Below are positions 24,301 through 36,812 of a stretch of 64,000 nt of DNA, in pieces; the first letter of the stretch is position 1, and each line of letters opens with the position of its first letter. Where the stretch lies: NCBI GenBank assembly GCA_946699065.1, contig CAMPDV010000011.1, positions 1,178,001 through 1,242,000 on the forward strand. The letters are read 5' to 3'. The position numbers were made by a program, and so were the translations under genes. This DNA is from Loxodes magnus. Lineage: Eukaryota; Ciliophora; Karyorelictea; Loxodida; Loxodidae. Below the pieces are notes generated by a model. It saw only the letters and a program-made list of their open reading frames with translations, was not told where the DNA came from and did not search any database.

Positions 24301-27300
24301 TTCCAATCAAAAAGTAGTATAGTTCAGCATATGATTTTATTTGCTTCAAATTTCTATTATTGCTATTAAATTTAGCTGCTTCTATGGATTGTTTTAACTG
24401 TTTTTCTAAAATATATCCTGAATCTCACTAAGCTGCAATATCAAATGAATTTAGCAACTAGAATATTATTTATTTAAGAGTTTCATTTTATAAATAAATA
24501 CCTTAACTCTAATCTTTAAAAATAATCTAAAATTTTATAATTATTGAAGCTAAATTGCTGAAATCTTTTAAGTTTTTTAACTTAAGGTATTTTCATTTCC
24601 GGAAATTTGTTGTGTAATAATGCCTATTATTTGAGTCAGTTTATATGCTAATTGGAATTTTTAATAATTTATTTGATTATTTTAACTTGGCTATTTGATT
24701 TTTTGACAAATTATTAATGATTAAATAGGATTGCTTTGTGACAATAAAGCTCTCACCTAACTACTTTCTCTGAACTGTCTTTAATGGACATAACATAGGA
24801 ATTTCTACAGATCAGTTTCTGTAAATAGAGACCACTATGATCAATGAATGTATACTCCATAATAATATACTTTTAGCTCTTATTAAGGCTGGATTTTTAT
24901 GGCTATTAATGCTTTGTTTATGATTATTACTCTAGCTACTTTTATATTTACATTTTTCGCTTAATATCATTTTTTAATTTGGTTAACTTCAGATTCATTT
25001 GATACCTCCTTAATTCAGCATCCATTAATTATCAAAGCTAATTACTGAACAATCAATATTAATAATCTCTCTTACCATTCATTAATAAAGATGAAATAAC
25101 TAAATCCTTACTCTAAAGTTATTTTCACGATGCTAAATCTTAAATATCATTTTTAACGTGTTTATATTTGATTTCTTATATATTAAGGTATTTTATTAAT
25201 ACTTCCATACTTATCCATTAATTATTCTAGCCTTTTTAGCTTTATCAATTAACTAAAATCTTAATCTCAAAGTAAGATTTCTTTTTTGTGAATGTTTTAA
25301 ATACCATTTACTATGTATAGATTTATTTAGAATTTAATAGTCTAATAATTCTAAACCATTACGCCAAAATTCAAATAAGCATTGCATTGATAATTCCACA
25401 ATCAAACTTAAGAATGAAGAAATGTATTTATATAACAAAATTATGATGATGCAAACCATTTAAATTTACAACTTTTATTGAATTCATTTTGGGATTTACT
25501 TATGAATTATTAAGAGTATTAATTATATCATCTTAATTTATTTGAACCATCTCCCTTTCTATACAGTTCCAAAACTTCTACTTCCAAATTTCTCACCTCT
25601 CTCTAAATTTTACTCTAATGTAATTAAGTCTTAATCTAAGTTAGATTCTATTATAAACCAATTAAAATTAAACTAGATTCATAGCATTAAAGATTCGAGA
25701 AATATCTATATTATTAAATGTTTTCCATTGATATCAATAATAATTTAATTAATTTCTTTAGTTATTACACTTTGCTCTCGTACTTTCACTTTTGAGCTAA
25801 AGTTTTGGATTTATTTAAAAATCATTAATATAATTACTCAACTATACTTAAATTTAAGAAGAATGTAATTCTTTTAATTTTTAAACTTTTTTTTTACTAC
25901 TATAGTTATTATTTAGTTAGCTTCAATGAGGTAAAAGTACAAGTAATATAACTTTAATGCAAAACTTTATTAACTTCTCTTCTGATACCATCTATGAAAT
26001 AAAAATCTTATTTGAAGCATTTAATTTTTAAACTAGTTATAGAATTTTTAAGTTATTAAATTGGTTATGAATTGATAACCTTTATTTAAGAAATACTATG
26101 AACTTAATATGATGTAATTATCTAAAACCAAAGGAATTTGATGCTTTATAAGTTCAAAAAATAATCTCTTTTATAATAAATTTTTGAACTAATATATTTT
26201 ATATAGTTACTTTTTATTATTACTCTAAAATTATAGTTAAAAATTTACCTAATTAAATGAAAATCTACTAATATATCGAAATTAGAAGAATTACAATTGT
26301 TTATTAGCTTTCATTCTTTAACTGATATCTATCTCTATTAAAATTTGCTAAAATGCCATCTGATATATAGTGCGCATTTCTAGATTAACTTTAACTTCCA
26401 TATAAATTTACTTTATAACTACATTCTAGTACAAATAAATAAGATATTCTTGTCTTAAAAATAAATTTACATGGTTAGTGATAACTTAATTTCAAAATTT
26501 AGCCAAAATGCTTTCTAAGTTGATATTTCATTACCTGTTTTAAGTCTATACAACTATAAGAAGGCTTTTACATTTATACAATGCATAATTCTTTTTTCTT
26601 GATTTTATATATAAAAAGATTTCTTAAATAAATAAAATTTATTTCTTATTAATTTAATAGCATTAAGCTTCATACTTCTAGTATTAATAATTAATTTTTG
26701 CTTTAGTCATTTTATGTGTTAAAAGTACTTAAATTCTACCATTTTGACTTAAAATTGTTTTATTAACTTTTGTTTCTTAAATTGATATACTAAATAGCTA
26801 ATAAATTTAAAAAGAGATGCAATTATTTAATCTTATAAATAACTAATAAAATATAATTCTTAAGCTATTATCTGATATACTAAAATACTTCAATATCATT
26901 ATGGATAAGTCTCTATATAAATAACTAATTCTTGTTGTTATTATCATACTTTTATTAAACGAGCAAGAGTATTTACTAGTGATCGCAATTAATATATCTA
27001 AAATAATTTATTAGCAAGGTAAAAATGTTTGCTTTAAGATACTTTTATAAATCATTTTTTAATAAATAAAATATGAATAAGCAAATTATATTATCTTAAT
27101 GAACATTAATTTAGTTTAGTTGATAATATCAATAATTTTATATACAAATTTGCCTATTTTTTGAATAATGTTCCACACTTTACTTTTAGACATGTTTGAT
27201 TATTTATAACTATCAAATAATTTAAATTTTTTGGAATTATGCTTTCACTAGAATGTATAAAATTTATTAGGAAAATTTCTTAAGTTATAAAACTAAAATT

Positions 27301-28297
27301 AACTATAATTAAAAGCATAGTTAGAGAATAACTAAATAAATTTAAATCATAATTTTAATATAGTTATGCTAGCAATGCTTTGAAAGTGTTCTAACTTCAT
27401 AAAAGCAAAAGTTAAATTACAGTCTTTAATTTCTAAAAAGTATCATAAATGATAGCATTTGAAAGAAGAAAAATAAATATCGCATAAAAGTATTCAGCTA
27501 AATTTGTCCTACTTCGTCAAAAAATATTTTAATTAAAAATTTATGAACATTTATAAAAATCACTATTGAATAAAATGATTAAATCATCTTGATTTAGAGT
27601 GTATTGCTTTTGTAGTTTAACCAATTTTCAAGATTTTAAGATCGCAAATTTTATAATTTTAAAAATTTTAAACTGATGATCTATTTAAAAAAGTTTAGGA
27701 TAATATTATTAATAAAATAGAAGAAGTAAGTTAATTATTTATTTATTTTAAAAATATATTGTTATTCGAAAATTTGCTCAGAATAAAAAAGATTTTTCTA
27801 TTAATTTTCGAATAAAAAAGTAATAAGATATAGACTAGATAATTAATAAGGATAAAAGCATAAATTATTTTCAGAAAGATAAAGGTTTTTCGGTTATTTC
27901 TTAGATCTAACTTTAGTTATTATGAATCGATATAATAATTAAATAAGGTTTTAAGCATTGCTAGAATCATTAGTTTAATTTAATTATTTTGTTTTTAGAG
28001 ATTGAGCAATTAATTTAAAAAAGAATACAGTTAATCTAATTTAATAGCACTGATCTATAAAATATTAATAATTTTACTTTGTTTTTGGTATAATTAATAG
28101 AGTTGCTCAAATTAATCAAATCTAAGTAAGAATTTAGATTGTTATCTCTAATAATTATTATCTTATGAAAATCTATATTGATTATTCTTAAGTTGCAAAT
28201 ACTATAAAAACTATTATACTTATTGATATTTAAGTTTATAAGTATATGTTAATTGGTTTTTATTTATTTCTTTCTAATAATTTAGTGATTTTATTAA
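21394..28297. other. 6.9-kb gene desert, very AT-rich
   Basis: The longest stretch without a recognised gene. 22.8-23.6 kb is strongly T-rich on the plus strand. No transposase, reverse transcriptase, rRNA or tRNA was recognised. A small inverted repeat lies at 27763-27816. Small or fast-evolving genes cannot be excluded, because stop words do not mark frames in this code. Confidence 0.5.
27763..27816. repeat. 12-bp inverted repeat with 30-bp spacer
   Basis: The arm TTATTCGAAAAT (27763-27774) is matched by its exact reverse complement at 27805-27816. It could be a hairpin or a remnant terminal repeat; no coding sequence lies between the arms. Confidence 0.75.
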
Positions 28298-29269
28298 ATG
28301 AAAGTGTCAGAAACTTTAATTGCGGTGAAAATAAGCGCAGCAATATTTTCTAGTTTATGCAGTCTTTTTATAATAGTGATGTATATTTTGCATAAATAGT
28401 TAAGAACGTTTTCCTTTCGATTGGTTTATTGACTAAGTGTTAGTGATTTATTATTTTCGATCTAAGCAATTTTTTATTTATTTGATGTGACCAAAAGGAA
28501 ATGGTTATGTCTTCTTCAATCCTATATGACTGAATATTTCCTTCTGTGTTCTTTATTTTGAACAACAATTATAGCATTTGTGTAATATTTGGTTGCAGTT
28601 AGATCTAAAAAGAACATTGAACTTTAGTTTAAGAAACTATTTATTTTTGCTTTCTGTGCTCCAATTTTTATAACAATAATTCCACAGTTTTGAAATATGT
28701 ATGGAGTAACTTCGGTATACTGTTGGATAAAGTACGAAGATGAAAACACTTAAACATTCCATATTTTTGAGCTTTTAATCTGATATGCTCCGTTACTTCT
28801 TTCCATTTGCTTCAATCTAATTATATACTTTCAGTTGAATAGAACCTTTTCCAAAGTACTTGATAAAGTATAACGAAATGCTAGATATGATTTAATTCGT
28901 TATCTTTGAATATATCCTGTCATCTAAGCTGCTTGTTGAAGTGTCATGATTATTTGAAGAATTAGCTAATTGTTTGGAATGAACGACTGCGATTCTACTT
29001 GCCCTTATTTAGGTTTGTCAATTGCCTATCTGTAAGGTTTCTTTAACGCAGTCGCTTATGGGTATAACTAAAGTGTGAGAGAAGTGCTTTTTGGTCCAAA
29101 AGATTAATTAAACTCAAGCTTAGAAATAGAAAGCTAAGTATCTAGCGAAAGAACTAGTAATAACATTATAGCTTCTTCTTCAATAGATATAGGAGAACCT
29201 TTTAAAAAGTCAAACGAAATTTCATTGATATCCCATAGCTAACATTCAACTATCAGAAGCACATTTTGA
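28298..29269 (+). CDS. cAMP-receptor (cAR)-like G-protein-coupled receptor, copy 2
   Basis: 323 residues in one frame, ending at TGA 29267-29269. It has seven TM segments with the cAR-family arrangement: after TM1 HKQLRTFSFRLVYWLSVSDL, a long TM3 segment FLLCSLFWTTIIAFVQYLVA, an extracellular loop with YCWIKYEDE before TM5, and TM7 GLSIAYLQGFFNAVAYGYNQ with the QGFFNAxxYGxN hallmark. A Ser-rich tail (SSERTSNNIIASSSIDIGE) suits receptor phosphorylation. It is more canonical than copy 1 at 2982-4118. Many tryptophans are TGA, including several inside TM helices. Such receptors act at the plasma membrane through G proteins; the ligand is unknown. Confidence 0.9.
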
Positions 29270-29814
29270 AGTGTTATTGCAAAATTTAAACATTTTATCT
29301 TATTTTGCTGAAATCAACATATCACACTAACTATCTTAAGTTCTACTTAGCTTTTATCCCTTTGTTAAAGCTTCAATCATTCTACTTACTAGCCTTATCT
29401 TTTTAGTTAAACCTAGTAGATATATTAGGATAATTATCAATTAAAGAGATAGTTAAAGTAAGAGCTAGAATCTAAAGTATAGACAATATCTAGAGTATTT
29501 TAATAGAGGAAGCTCAATAACTTTAAAAGTAAAAGGTTATAATAAATAAATGTCTAATTAGCTTCTGCTAAATAAAGCAAAATTATTGCTGAACGTTCTG
29601 AATTAAATAAAAGAATATAGATTTTTTCCCTTTAATCCATTATAAAGTAAACTTTATTTTTTTATAAAAATCAGTAAAGCAATAGAGTAAAAGCGGGTGT
29701 GGCGATAAAAAATATATATAGTTTAGAGTAAACAGCTGAAATATTATATTGGTGTAAAAGATAAAAATTAAATACCTAATGATCTAAATTTTTGGTATTG
29801 TTTGAATTAAGCTT
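29270..29814. other. Downstream region of GPCR 2
   Basis: AT-rich. It contains a short GC-richer patch near 29,690-29,705 (AGCGGGTGTGGCGAT) of unknown meaning. Confidence 0.4.
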
Positions 29815-30003
29815 ATGATAAATGATTCAATAGATCATCTGCAACAATTATTTTCTTAAAATTAGTAATGTCAATCCTTAGAAGCTATTTATTTATCTAA
29901 TCATCTAAGATCAGCCAAAATCCCTGATCTCATAAATTTAAGTTTTAGAAATTAGAGAGAAAGTTAAAAATATCGATCAGAAGTCAAAGAATAAAGTGAG
30001 TGA
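29815..30003 (+). CDS. Possible small protein, 62 residues
   Basis: The frame starts MINDSIDHLQQLFSQNQQ and ends with a charged KYRSEVKEQSE before TGA at 30001-30003. The composition is protein-like and the frame has a clean start and stop, but it is short, has no recognised motif, and could be a piece of a spliced gene. Confidence 0.3.
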
Positions 30004-31003
30004 CTAAAAGAAGAAAAGTAAATAATGAATTTATGAATCCAATTAAAGTTTTATTTGATAATTTCAGCAATTTATTAAAAGAATACTTAGAAAATTAAGA
30101 AATATCAATAAAAACTGAAAATTGTAAGAGTATGCACAAATTTTATGTATAGCCAGTTTAAATATTCAGTCTTAATATTTAATTAATTAAATATTTCTAT
30201 CTCTCTTTTAATTAAACTCTCTATCATAGGTTCCAAAATTTAAATTTTTTAGATAATTTGGTAAGCTATCTAAGTTAGTTTAGATAGAATATAGTCTTAA
30301 AGTTTTAAAGTTTTACTTACCCTTAATTTATATTAAATTTAATAAAATTAGAATAAATTACTTAGTAATACTCTAAATATCAAGTTAGAAATTACTTATA
30401 AAATACTTTAATTTGGTGAGGAATTATAATCACAGAGTTATATTCTAAAATAAGTTTTTATTTAGATGATAATAATAAGAAGTTCTAATAAGCAAATTTA
30501 CCTAATAAAAGCCATAAGTACAATACTATAATTTTTAGTAAAATAAATAAGAATTCTTTAACATCTTCTAGTATACTAGGAAGTTCAGTAGAAGGTAATA
30601 ATTTTACTATTTTTGCAAGGTTAAATGATTATATATAATTAAATAATTTCTTATAATTGAAACTAAAATATGTTAATCCTCGAAAGTTAACTTTTCCAAA
30701 CTTGTTTATTTTCCTAATAAAAAGGAAATGATTGGAGATAAAGGATAAAGCTAGGAATATTAGGAGTATATTAATATGGTTTATTTTTAAAACAATCATT
30801 TTGATAAATAAACTTAAGTGAAAACTTTTATCGATTAATGCTAAGCGTGTTCTTAAGATAGTTGGACTAAGAATTGAATGCTAATGCCTTTCAATATTTA
30901 TACTATAAATGACTGTTGAATCTGATTATTTAGCTTACAAAAAAAATAGTTATAAGAGAGTTGAAATAGTTATTTAATGATATTTTACTGTTAAAAATAA
31001 AAA
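30004..31003. other. Upstream region of the bZIP pair
   Basis: 1 kb, AT-rich. No gene is recognised. Confidence 0.45.
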
Positions 31004-32269
31004 ATGTTTGAGCCTTTTGAAGAATTTCTTATTAGTGCGGAACTTAATCAAGAATCGGAGCTACCAGATCAAGATTTCGATTTCAACCTGTTTGAATAAC
31101 AGAAAATCTTAGAGTAAGAAGAAATGAAGGATTAAGCTTCATTAAAGGATTACCAAAATCTTGAAAATATGAAAAATGAACAAAACTCTCCTGTTTTAGA
31201 TTTTACAAGGAAGAAAAGAATCGTCAATTCATAGGGAAGTAAATGCGTAAAATAAGAGTTGAATTTTTAGCAAAGTTAAATCAATTCCGAATAAAGTAAT
31301 AATTAAAAAAATAAAGCCAAATAAGCAAATATAGATTAAAAGGATAAATACTCTAAAAAAAGAACTCGTGAATTAGTAATTGTTCAAGATAGTAAAAAAG
31401 TAGAGGAATTAAAAAAAGAATTAAGTTTACAGATTAGCAATAATTCCCTCAATAAGGAACAAAAGAAAAAAGTATGTTTAAAAATTAAAAACAAAATATT
31501 CGCTTAATAAAGTAGAGACAGAAAATAAGCTTATGTAGAGTAACTTGAAAAAAATAATTTAAAGTTTCAGAATCTTATTAAGACTTTGTAAGATGAAATT
31601 ACTACACTAAAAAGAGAAAATAGTATTTTGAAATAGAATATTTGTCAAGATTCTTCTAGAGAAGATAGTGGATAAGATTTAGATATAAAAAAAGCAGAAG
31701 GAATGACCAAAGTTTCTTTTATTTCTTTCACTTTTGTAAGCGTGCTAAGTTTCATTTGAATGGTTGGCATTCTTGTTTTAGATGACGTTAGGGATAATGA
31801 TTTGATACAGAATTCTTACTCTTAACGATAGCTGTTTTAGGCAAGCAAGTATATAAATCCTTGATATTTATGGGAACGCTTACAACTTTAGGATATATAG
31901 ACTCAGTAAGTTTAAATAAGCAATTTATATAGAAGTTAACTCAGTTTAGATTCATAGGAATAAGAGATGTTTCAGTCTCATTAGCCTTAATTTCTAGACT
32001 TTAAGATAAATTAAACTGAAAAGGAAATGCTGGAAAAAAACAACAAAAGCAGTTTTGATGTTTTATTCTACTGCAACGAACCATAAGCTATATACGGTAG
32101 AACTCAGAAACAAGTTTAACTAGATTTTTCCTACATCTACATTCCTGAAGCGTTTTTCGCTTCTTTGCTAGAAAAGCTTTAAGGTTTCATTTTTAGAGTC
32201 TAAAACATAATTAGTGTACATGATCTAAAGGATGTTTCTTTTTTTCCTGTTTACAAGGATGAGTAGTGA
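31004..32269 (+). CDS. Membrane-tethered bZIP transcription factor, copy 1
   Basis: 420 residues, no introns, ending TAG-TGA at 32264-32269. The N-terminal 130 residues are acidic and Gln-rich, an activation-domain type. The bZIP lies at about residues 155-215: basic region KVCLKIKNKIFAQQSRDRKQ followed by leucine heptads (AYVEQLEKNNLKFQNLIKTL). About 20 residues later comes one TM segment, VSFISFTFVSVLSFIWMVGI. A C-terminal domain of about 160 residues would lie on the lumenal side. This is the layout of ATF6/CREB3-type ER-tethered factors, released by intramembrane proteolysis under stress. The basic region lacks the usual Arg after Asn (NKIFAQQSR). A paralogue starts 172 bases downstream in the same direction. 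Confidence 0.88.
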
Positions 32270-32440
32270 TTGATCGCAATTAGTAAATTTATTTTTTAAT
32301 TTAACTCTTAATGTTAAACCTCTATATGTTAATGCATTATTCAGCTGCTTTTAGTAAAAAGGGTTATTATTCAGTAAATTATAGACTCCATATATTTATG
32401 CAACATTTTTATGCGTAAATGCTTAAGGCATCATAATAAA

Positions 32441-33718
32441 ATGCAAGAATACATATTTTATGAAAATAGTGATTTAAACAGAAAATAAAGCTTTTAGCAT
32501 GATTAAGAACTCAACGCTTTTTCATTTGACATCAATACTGAAAAGTCGCCTCAATTGCATTAAACAATTATATCAGGGGAGCCTATGGAAATATAAAATC
32601 CTCAGGCCTACTAAAGCATCGATTGGAAGAAATACCAAGATGAACAAAGCGATTAAAAGATGATGGTAGCACAAAGTAAGCAGAAGAATTAAAAGTAAAA
32701 GATTCAAGTTAAAAGTTAAGAAGAGGAACCTCATACAAATGAACTTGAGTTGGATTAGATATTTTATGAAGAAAAGAAAGAATATGAATCTGATAATTCA
32801 TAGGATTTATAGAATGAAGAGGAAGAAAATGTTGAAAATGAAAAGCCTAGAAAGAGAAGAAGGAAAGCTCTCATAACTGACTCCTAAAAGGTAGTAAAGA
32901 TGAAAAAAGAACTTCAAACATTGATGAAGGATGCAAAAATATCAGAAGATTAAAAGAAGAAAGTTGGGTATAAATTAAAAAATCGAATTTCTGCACAACA
33001 AAGTAGGGATAGATAAAAAGCATATATTGTAGAAATCGAACTAAAAAATAAGAAGCTTAAAAGTGAAAATGATAGTCTTTAGTATGAAAACTAAAAGCTA
33101 AGAAAAGAGAATAGCAAACTAAAGGAATAGAGTTAAACTTAATTTAGCAAATAACCAAACCCAACAAAATCTGTAGGGAGTTCTGTACGCAGCATTAATA
33201 AAGCTACTCTTATATCCTTTACTTTCCTAACTTTTGTAGCTTGCATTTGTACGTTTTCAGTTGTTAACTACCATTATCGTTAAAATTTTTTAATGAAATA
33301 GAATTTTATTTCCTAAGAAAACTTCAGATTACTAGAAGAATAAAAATGAATTTAAGGGTAATTAAGAGGAATGAATGACATAAAGGAATATTTCTAAAAT
33401 GTAGACAGCTAATCCGAAGATATAAAGAATCAGTAATATGGCTAAAGCTTTTTAGGAGAAAGCAACATAACAAAAGAAAGTAATTACTTAACGATTTTTT
33501 GTACTAAAGCCGAAGTTTATCTAGGAAAAACTACTTATAGCTAGCCTATTGAGTTCATCTAGTTCTTTCTTCCTAATAATTTGTTCGAAAAGCAATCAGG
33601 AGGTGTTATGGATATGGCTGTGAAAGTTTTATCAGCAAAAATATATTAGGATATAAAGGATATTGTATATATACCTAAAATTAAAAAGTAGAATGATGAA
33701 ATCAAGCAGCGTGAGTGA
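32441..33718 (+). CDS. Membrane-tethered bZIP transcription factor, copy 2
   Basis: 425 residues, ending at TGA 33716-33718. The architecture matches its upstream neighbour: an acidic N-terminus with a basic KPRKRRRKA stretch, a bZIP basic region YKLKNRISAQQSRDRQKAY with the canonical NxxSAxxSR pattern, leucine heptads (IVEIELKNKKLKSENDSL), then a TM segment ATLISFTFLTFVACICTFSV and a lumenal domain. The lumenal domains of both copies share IFCTKAEVYLGKT / FYCNEPQAIYGRT and a following aromatic-hydrophobic stretch, so they are tandem duplicates that have diverged. The inferred role is an ER-stress or nutrient-responsive regulator activated by proteolysis. The start was chosen at MQEYIFYENSD, the first ATG in frame. 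Confidence 0.88.
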
Positions 33719-34526
33719 GCTATATGAGTTCGCCTTTTAGATTACTTATATAATCCTCTAATTTTATATTATTAAATAATCCTTTACAAGAAATATCCTT
33801 AGCACTTAAAGCTTCTAATTAATTTCTCATATGCAATTAACTATGTACACAATCAGCTACTCACTTAATTAAAATATTTTAATTCTTAAATTATTAAAAG
33901 CTATTATACACCTATATACATCTCTCTTTATAATTTAAAAGAACAAATCTATAGAAATAAAGACAAATACTATTAGCGAAAATACTTCTATAGTTAATTC
34001 TTTTTATATTATCTTTATAATATTTCAAAAGCTTACTTTCTTATTAAATTTATTATTGCTTTAGAAACTTCTAATAAATTAATTCTTATTTTTTATTTGT
34101 TCCTTTAAGATTTTTGTAAAATATTTTCACCTTCAAGTATTGAAAGGTAAAAGTTTATAATGTTGGTTTAATGGCTTTTATTTAAGTTTATATAGAGTAA
34201 GCTAACTTTTCTACAGTGTTGAGATTTTACTTTAATTATTTTTTTCTTCTCTAGATCTTTAAAGCATTGAAATAATAGTTTTTCTTGTGGTTTATCAAAA
34301 GTTAGTTTCTATCTTTTTATTAATTTAATTCTTAATCTTTATAGTATTATTATTCTCTTAATTATTATATTATCCTTTTTGACAGAGATTTGAATATTAT
34401 TTTTTGGTTTATATTTAGCCTATTATTGTTAAAGCATCCTGAAGATAATATTAAGAATTGCTTATTTTAATAAAAAGCTTTGCTAATAAGCCTTTAAATT
34501 TAATTAATTAAAGTAAACACAATAAG
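33719..34526. other. Intergenic, AT-rich
   Basis: 808 bases between bZIP copy 2 and the GST gene, both on the plus strand. No feature is seen. Confidence 0.5.
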
Positions 34527-35242
34527 ATGTAATCTATTCTTACTCTCTATACTCATCCTCTTTCACATTACTCTCGAAGTGTTTCTGCTTTTCTGCATCA
34601 TTACTAAATTTCATTCGTTGAAAATTAGGTTAACCTTAAAAAGCTTGAATAATAGTCTAAGGAATTCTTAAAAATTAATCCAAGTGGTAAAGTTCCTGTT
34701 CTTAAAAATGGGGACTTTTGTTTGAGTGAGTCACAAGCAATTTTGAGGTATTTAGCGAGAGTATTTCCCTAAGCATAAGAATCTTATCCTTAAAATAACC
34801 CTGAAAATTGTGCTTTAGTTGATAGATTTCTATCTTGATCTTATGATAATATTGAAATGACCTTATGCAAAGCTGCCAACCTTAAGCTTATTCATCCTTT
34901 TAAAGGTGTGTAAGTTTAAGAGGATTAAATTAACTTTCTACTCAAATAAGGAGTTCAGAATCTTAAGGGTATGGAAGCTTAAATTCAAAAGCCCTTTTAA
35001 TAGGAAACCAGATCACTATTGCTGACTTCTATATATGAGCGATGCTTACCTAAACTTATTATTTCCTAGATTTTGATTTCAATAAATAAAATCTACCATT
35101 TGTAGCAGAATGATTCTCAAGAATCAATTCATCAGAGGGTTGTCAAAAGGCAGTGGGAAAACTGACAGAACGTGTATTAAGATTAAGAAAACAGCTAGAA
35201 ATATTGAAAGAAAAGGACAAGCATGAAAATCATAAGCACTAA
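34527..35242 (+). CDS. Glutathione S-transferase (theta-like)
   Basis: 230 residues after removal of a 23-nt intron at 34969-34991. The thioredoxin-like N-terminal domain has LTLYTHPLSHYSRSVSAFL with the catalytic Ser/Tyr region, then INPSGKVPVLKNGDFCLSES with cis-Pro and the ES glutathione-binding pair, and QAILRYLARVFP. The C-terminal helical domain contains the N-capping motif LIGNQITIADFYIWAM. The intron lies just before that motif; splicing restores NLKALLIGNQITIAD. The tail is Lys-rich. The end is a TAA TAA pair at 35240-35245, with no TGA in any frame for about 180 bases, so TAA must act as a stop here. GSTs conjugate glutathione to electrophiles in the cytosol. Confidence 0.9.
34969..34991 (+). 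other. Intron, 23 nt, in the GST gene
   Basis: GTATGG..AAAAG. Without splicing the conserved ITIAD helix is out of frame. Confidence 0.85.
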
Positions 35243-36812
35243 TAAATTATTATTTCATAACTTTAAAAGAAGTACAACATATCACTACCATAAACCATCC
35301 TTCATCTATATCTTTAGTTCTTAAGCAAAATAAAAATTTACTTTATACTTAAGGAGAAGATAATTTAAAAAATACCTTGCTAAATAAGATTTTGCAAGGA
35401 AGGCTATTCAAATTTACTATTTGATTATAATATAAACTTTAGTTTATTGAACTATTAATTAATCCATTACAAGCATGAAGTCTTTATTCTAAACGCTGCA
35501 TCTTTATATAAGGCTTTAATTATTTTGGCATCATCTTATTATATTTAATTAACTAATGTATGTATAAGCTTGTGCTTATATACACTTCAATAGACTTCTA
35601 TTATCATCTAAATTGCTAGTCTTAGATAAAATTTTAATAAATAGCTGGATATAAAAGAAAATAGTTTAAAAGTGACAATTAAATAGTAATTAGGATATAA
35701 ATAGTTTAGCTATAATTAAGTAAATAAAGGGAACTAACCTTACTAAACTAATAACTTTCTCTTTACTTCAATAGGAATTGCTTCATTGCTTTTTAGGGAA
35801 AGGCATAAGTAAGAGATATTCCTGAATTTAAATAAATAAGAAAGAATGCAAAACAAAGTATTATGTTCTAAAGCCTTCATGCCACTATTGATCTTTAAAG
35901 AAAGAAAATTTAGCATTGCAAAGAAGGTATTAATTCTAATAATTTCTTAGTATCTTAACTCATCATAAGGCTTCTACTTAACAATTAAGCTTAAAATTAA
36001 TTAAAAATCTAGCACTAAAAATAAATTTGAAAGAATTAGTTACGAAGAAATAAAGATTAACTCTTCTAGAATATTATGGTATGGTATATAAGATAGTGAG
36101 TATACTACTTATTTTGTATATTATTCTAAATATAAATTTTATTTCACTGAAGTGCTAAACTTTATAAAGTAAAATATCATTTATAAATAAAAGCTTGCTT
36201 TGTATTTGATAGAATCTAAAGAGTTAATCTTACTTACATTTAAGAGTGGACTAACTATAAATTATGTACTAGAGGTTTGCACTAATTTAGATTAATTAAG
36301 TTTCAGAATAAAAATAAAAGTTTGATTACTAAGCATATCTAAGATAGACAAAATTACTAATCATATATTGCTTTATAGGATTCTTTAAAATTTTATTTAA
36401 ATAGAATAATTTCACTACTTGCTACATTGAAGCAACAAATACATTTAAACTATTTAATAAGCTTATTATTCTCCTTTAAAATCATTTAAGATAATCACTT
36501 ATTTAAGCATATAAGGGGAACGTTAATTTAAGAAATAAAAGTTTGTCTTGGTTCTTAAGTACATTAATAATAGCTCTTTCTTAACTCTTTTGCATTATTC
36601 AAATGCTTAGTAGTAAAACTATTAAGTACTAGGTAAAATTAAATGTAAGCAAGTAATTTAAATTTGTTAGTTAGTAATCAATTCTTTAGAACGTAAGCAG
36701 AGCATTTGATGTAATTTGAGATAAAAGAATAAAGAATAAATATAGAGATAAAGGTAGAGGATTTCTAAGTAAATTGAATAAAGTTAACGTATTAACTTTA
36801 ATTAAATATAAG
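35243..36812. other. Gene-free AT-rich block
   Basis: 1.57 kb. No gene is recognised on either strand. Confidence 0.45.
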
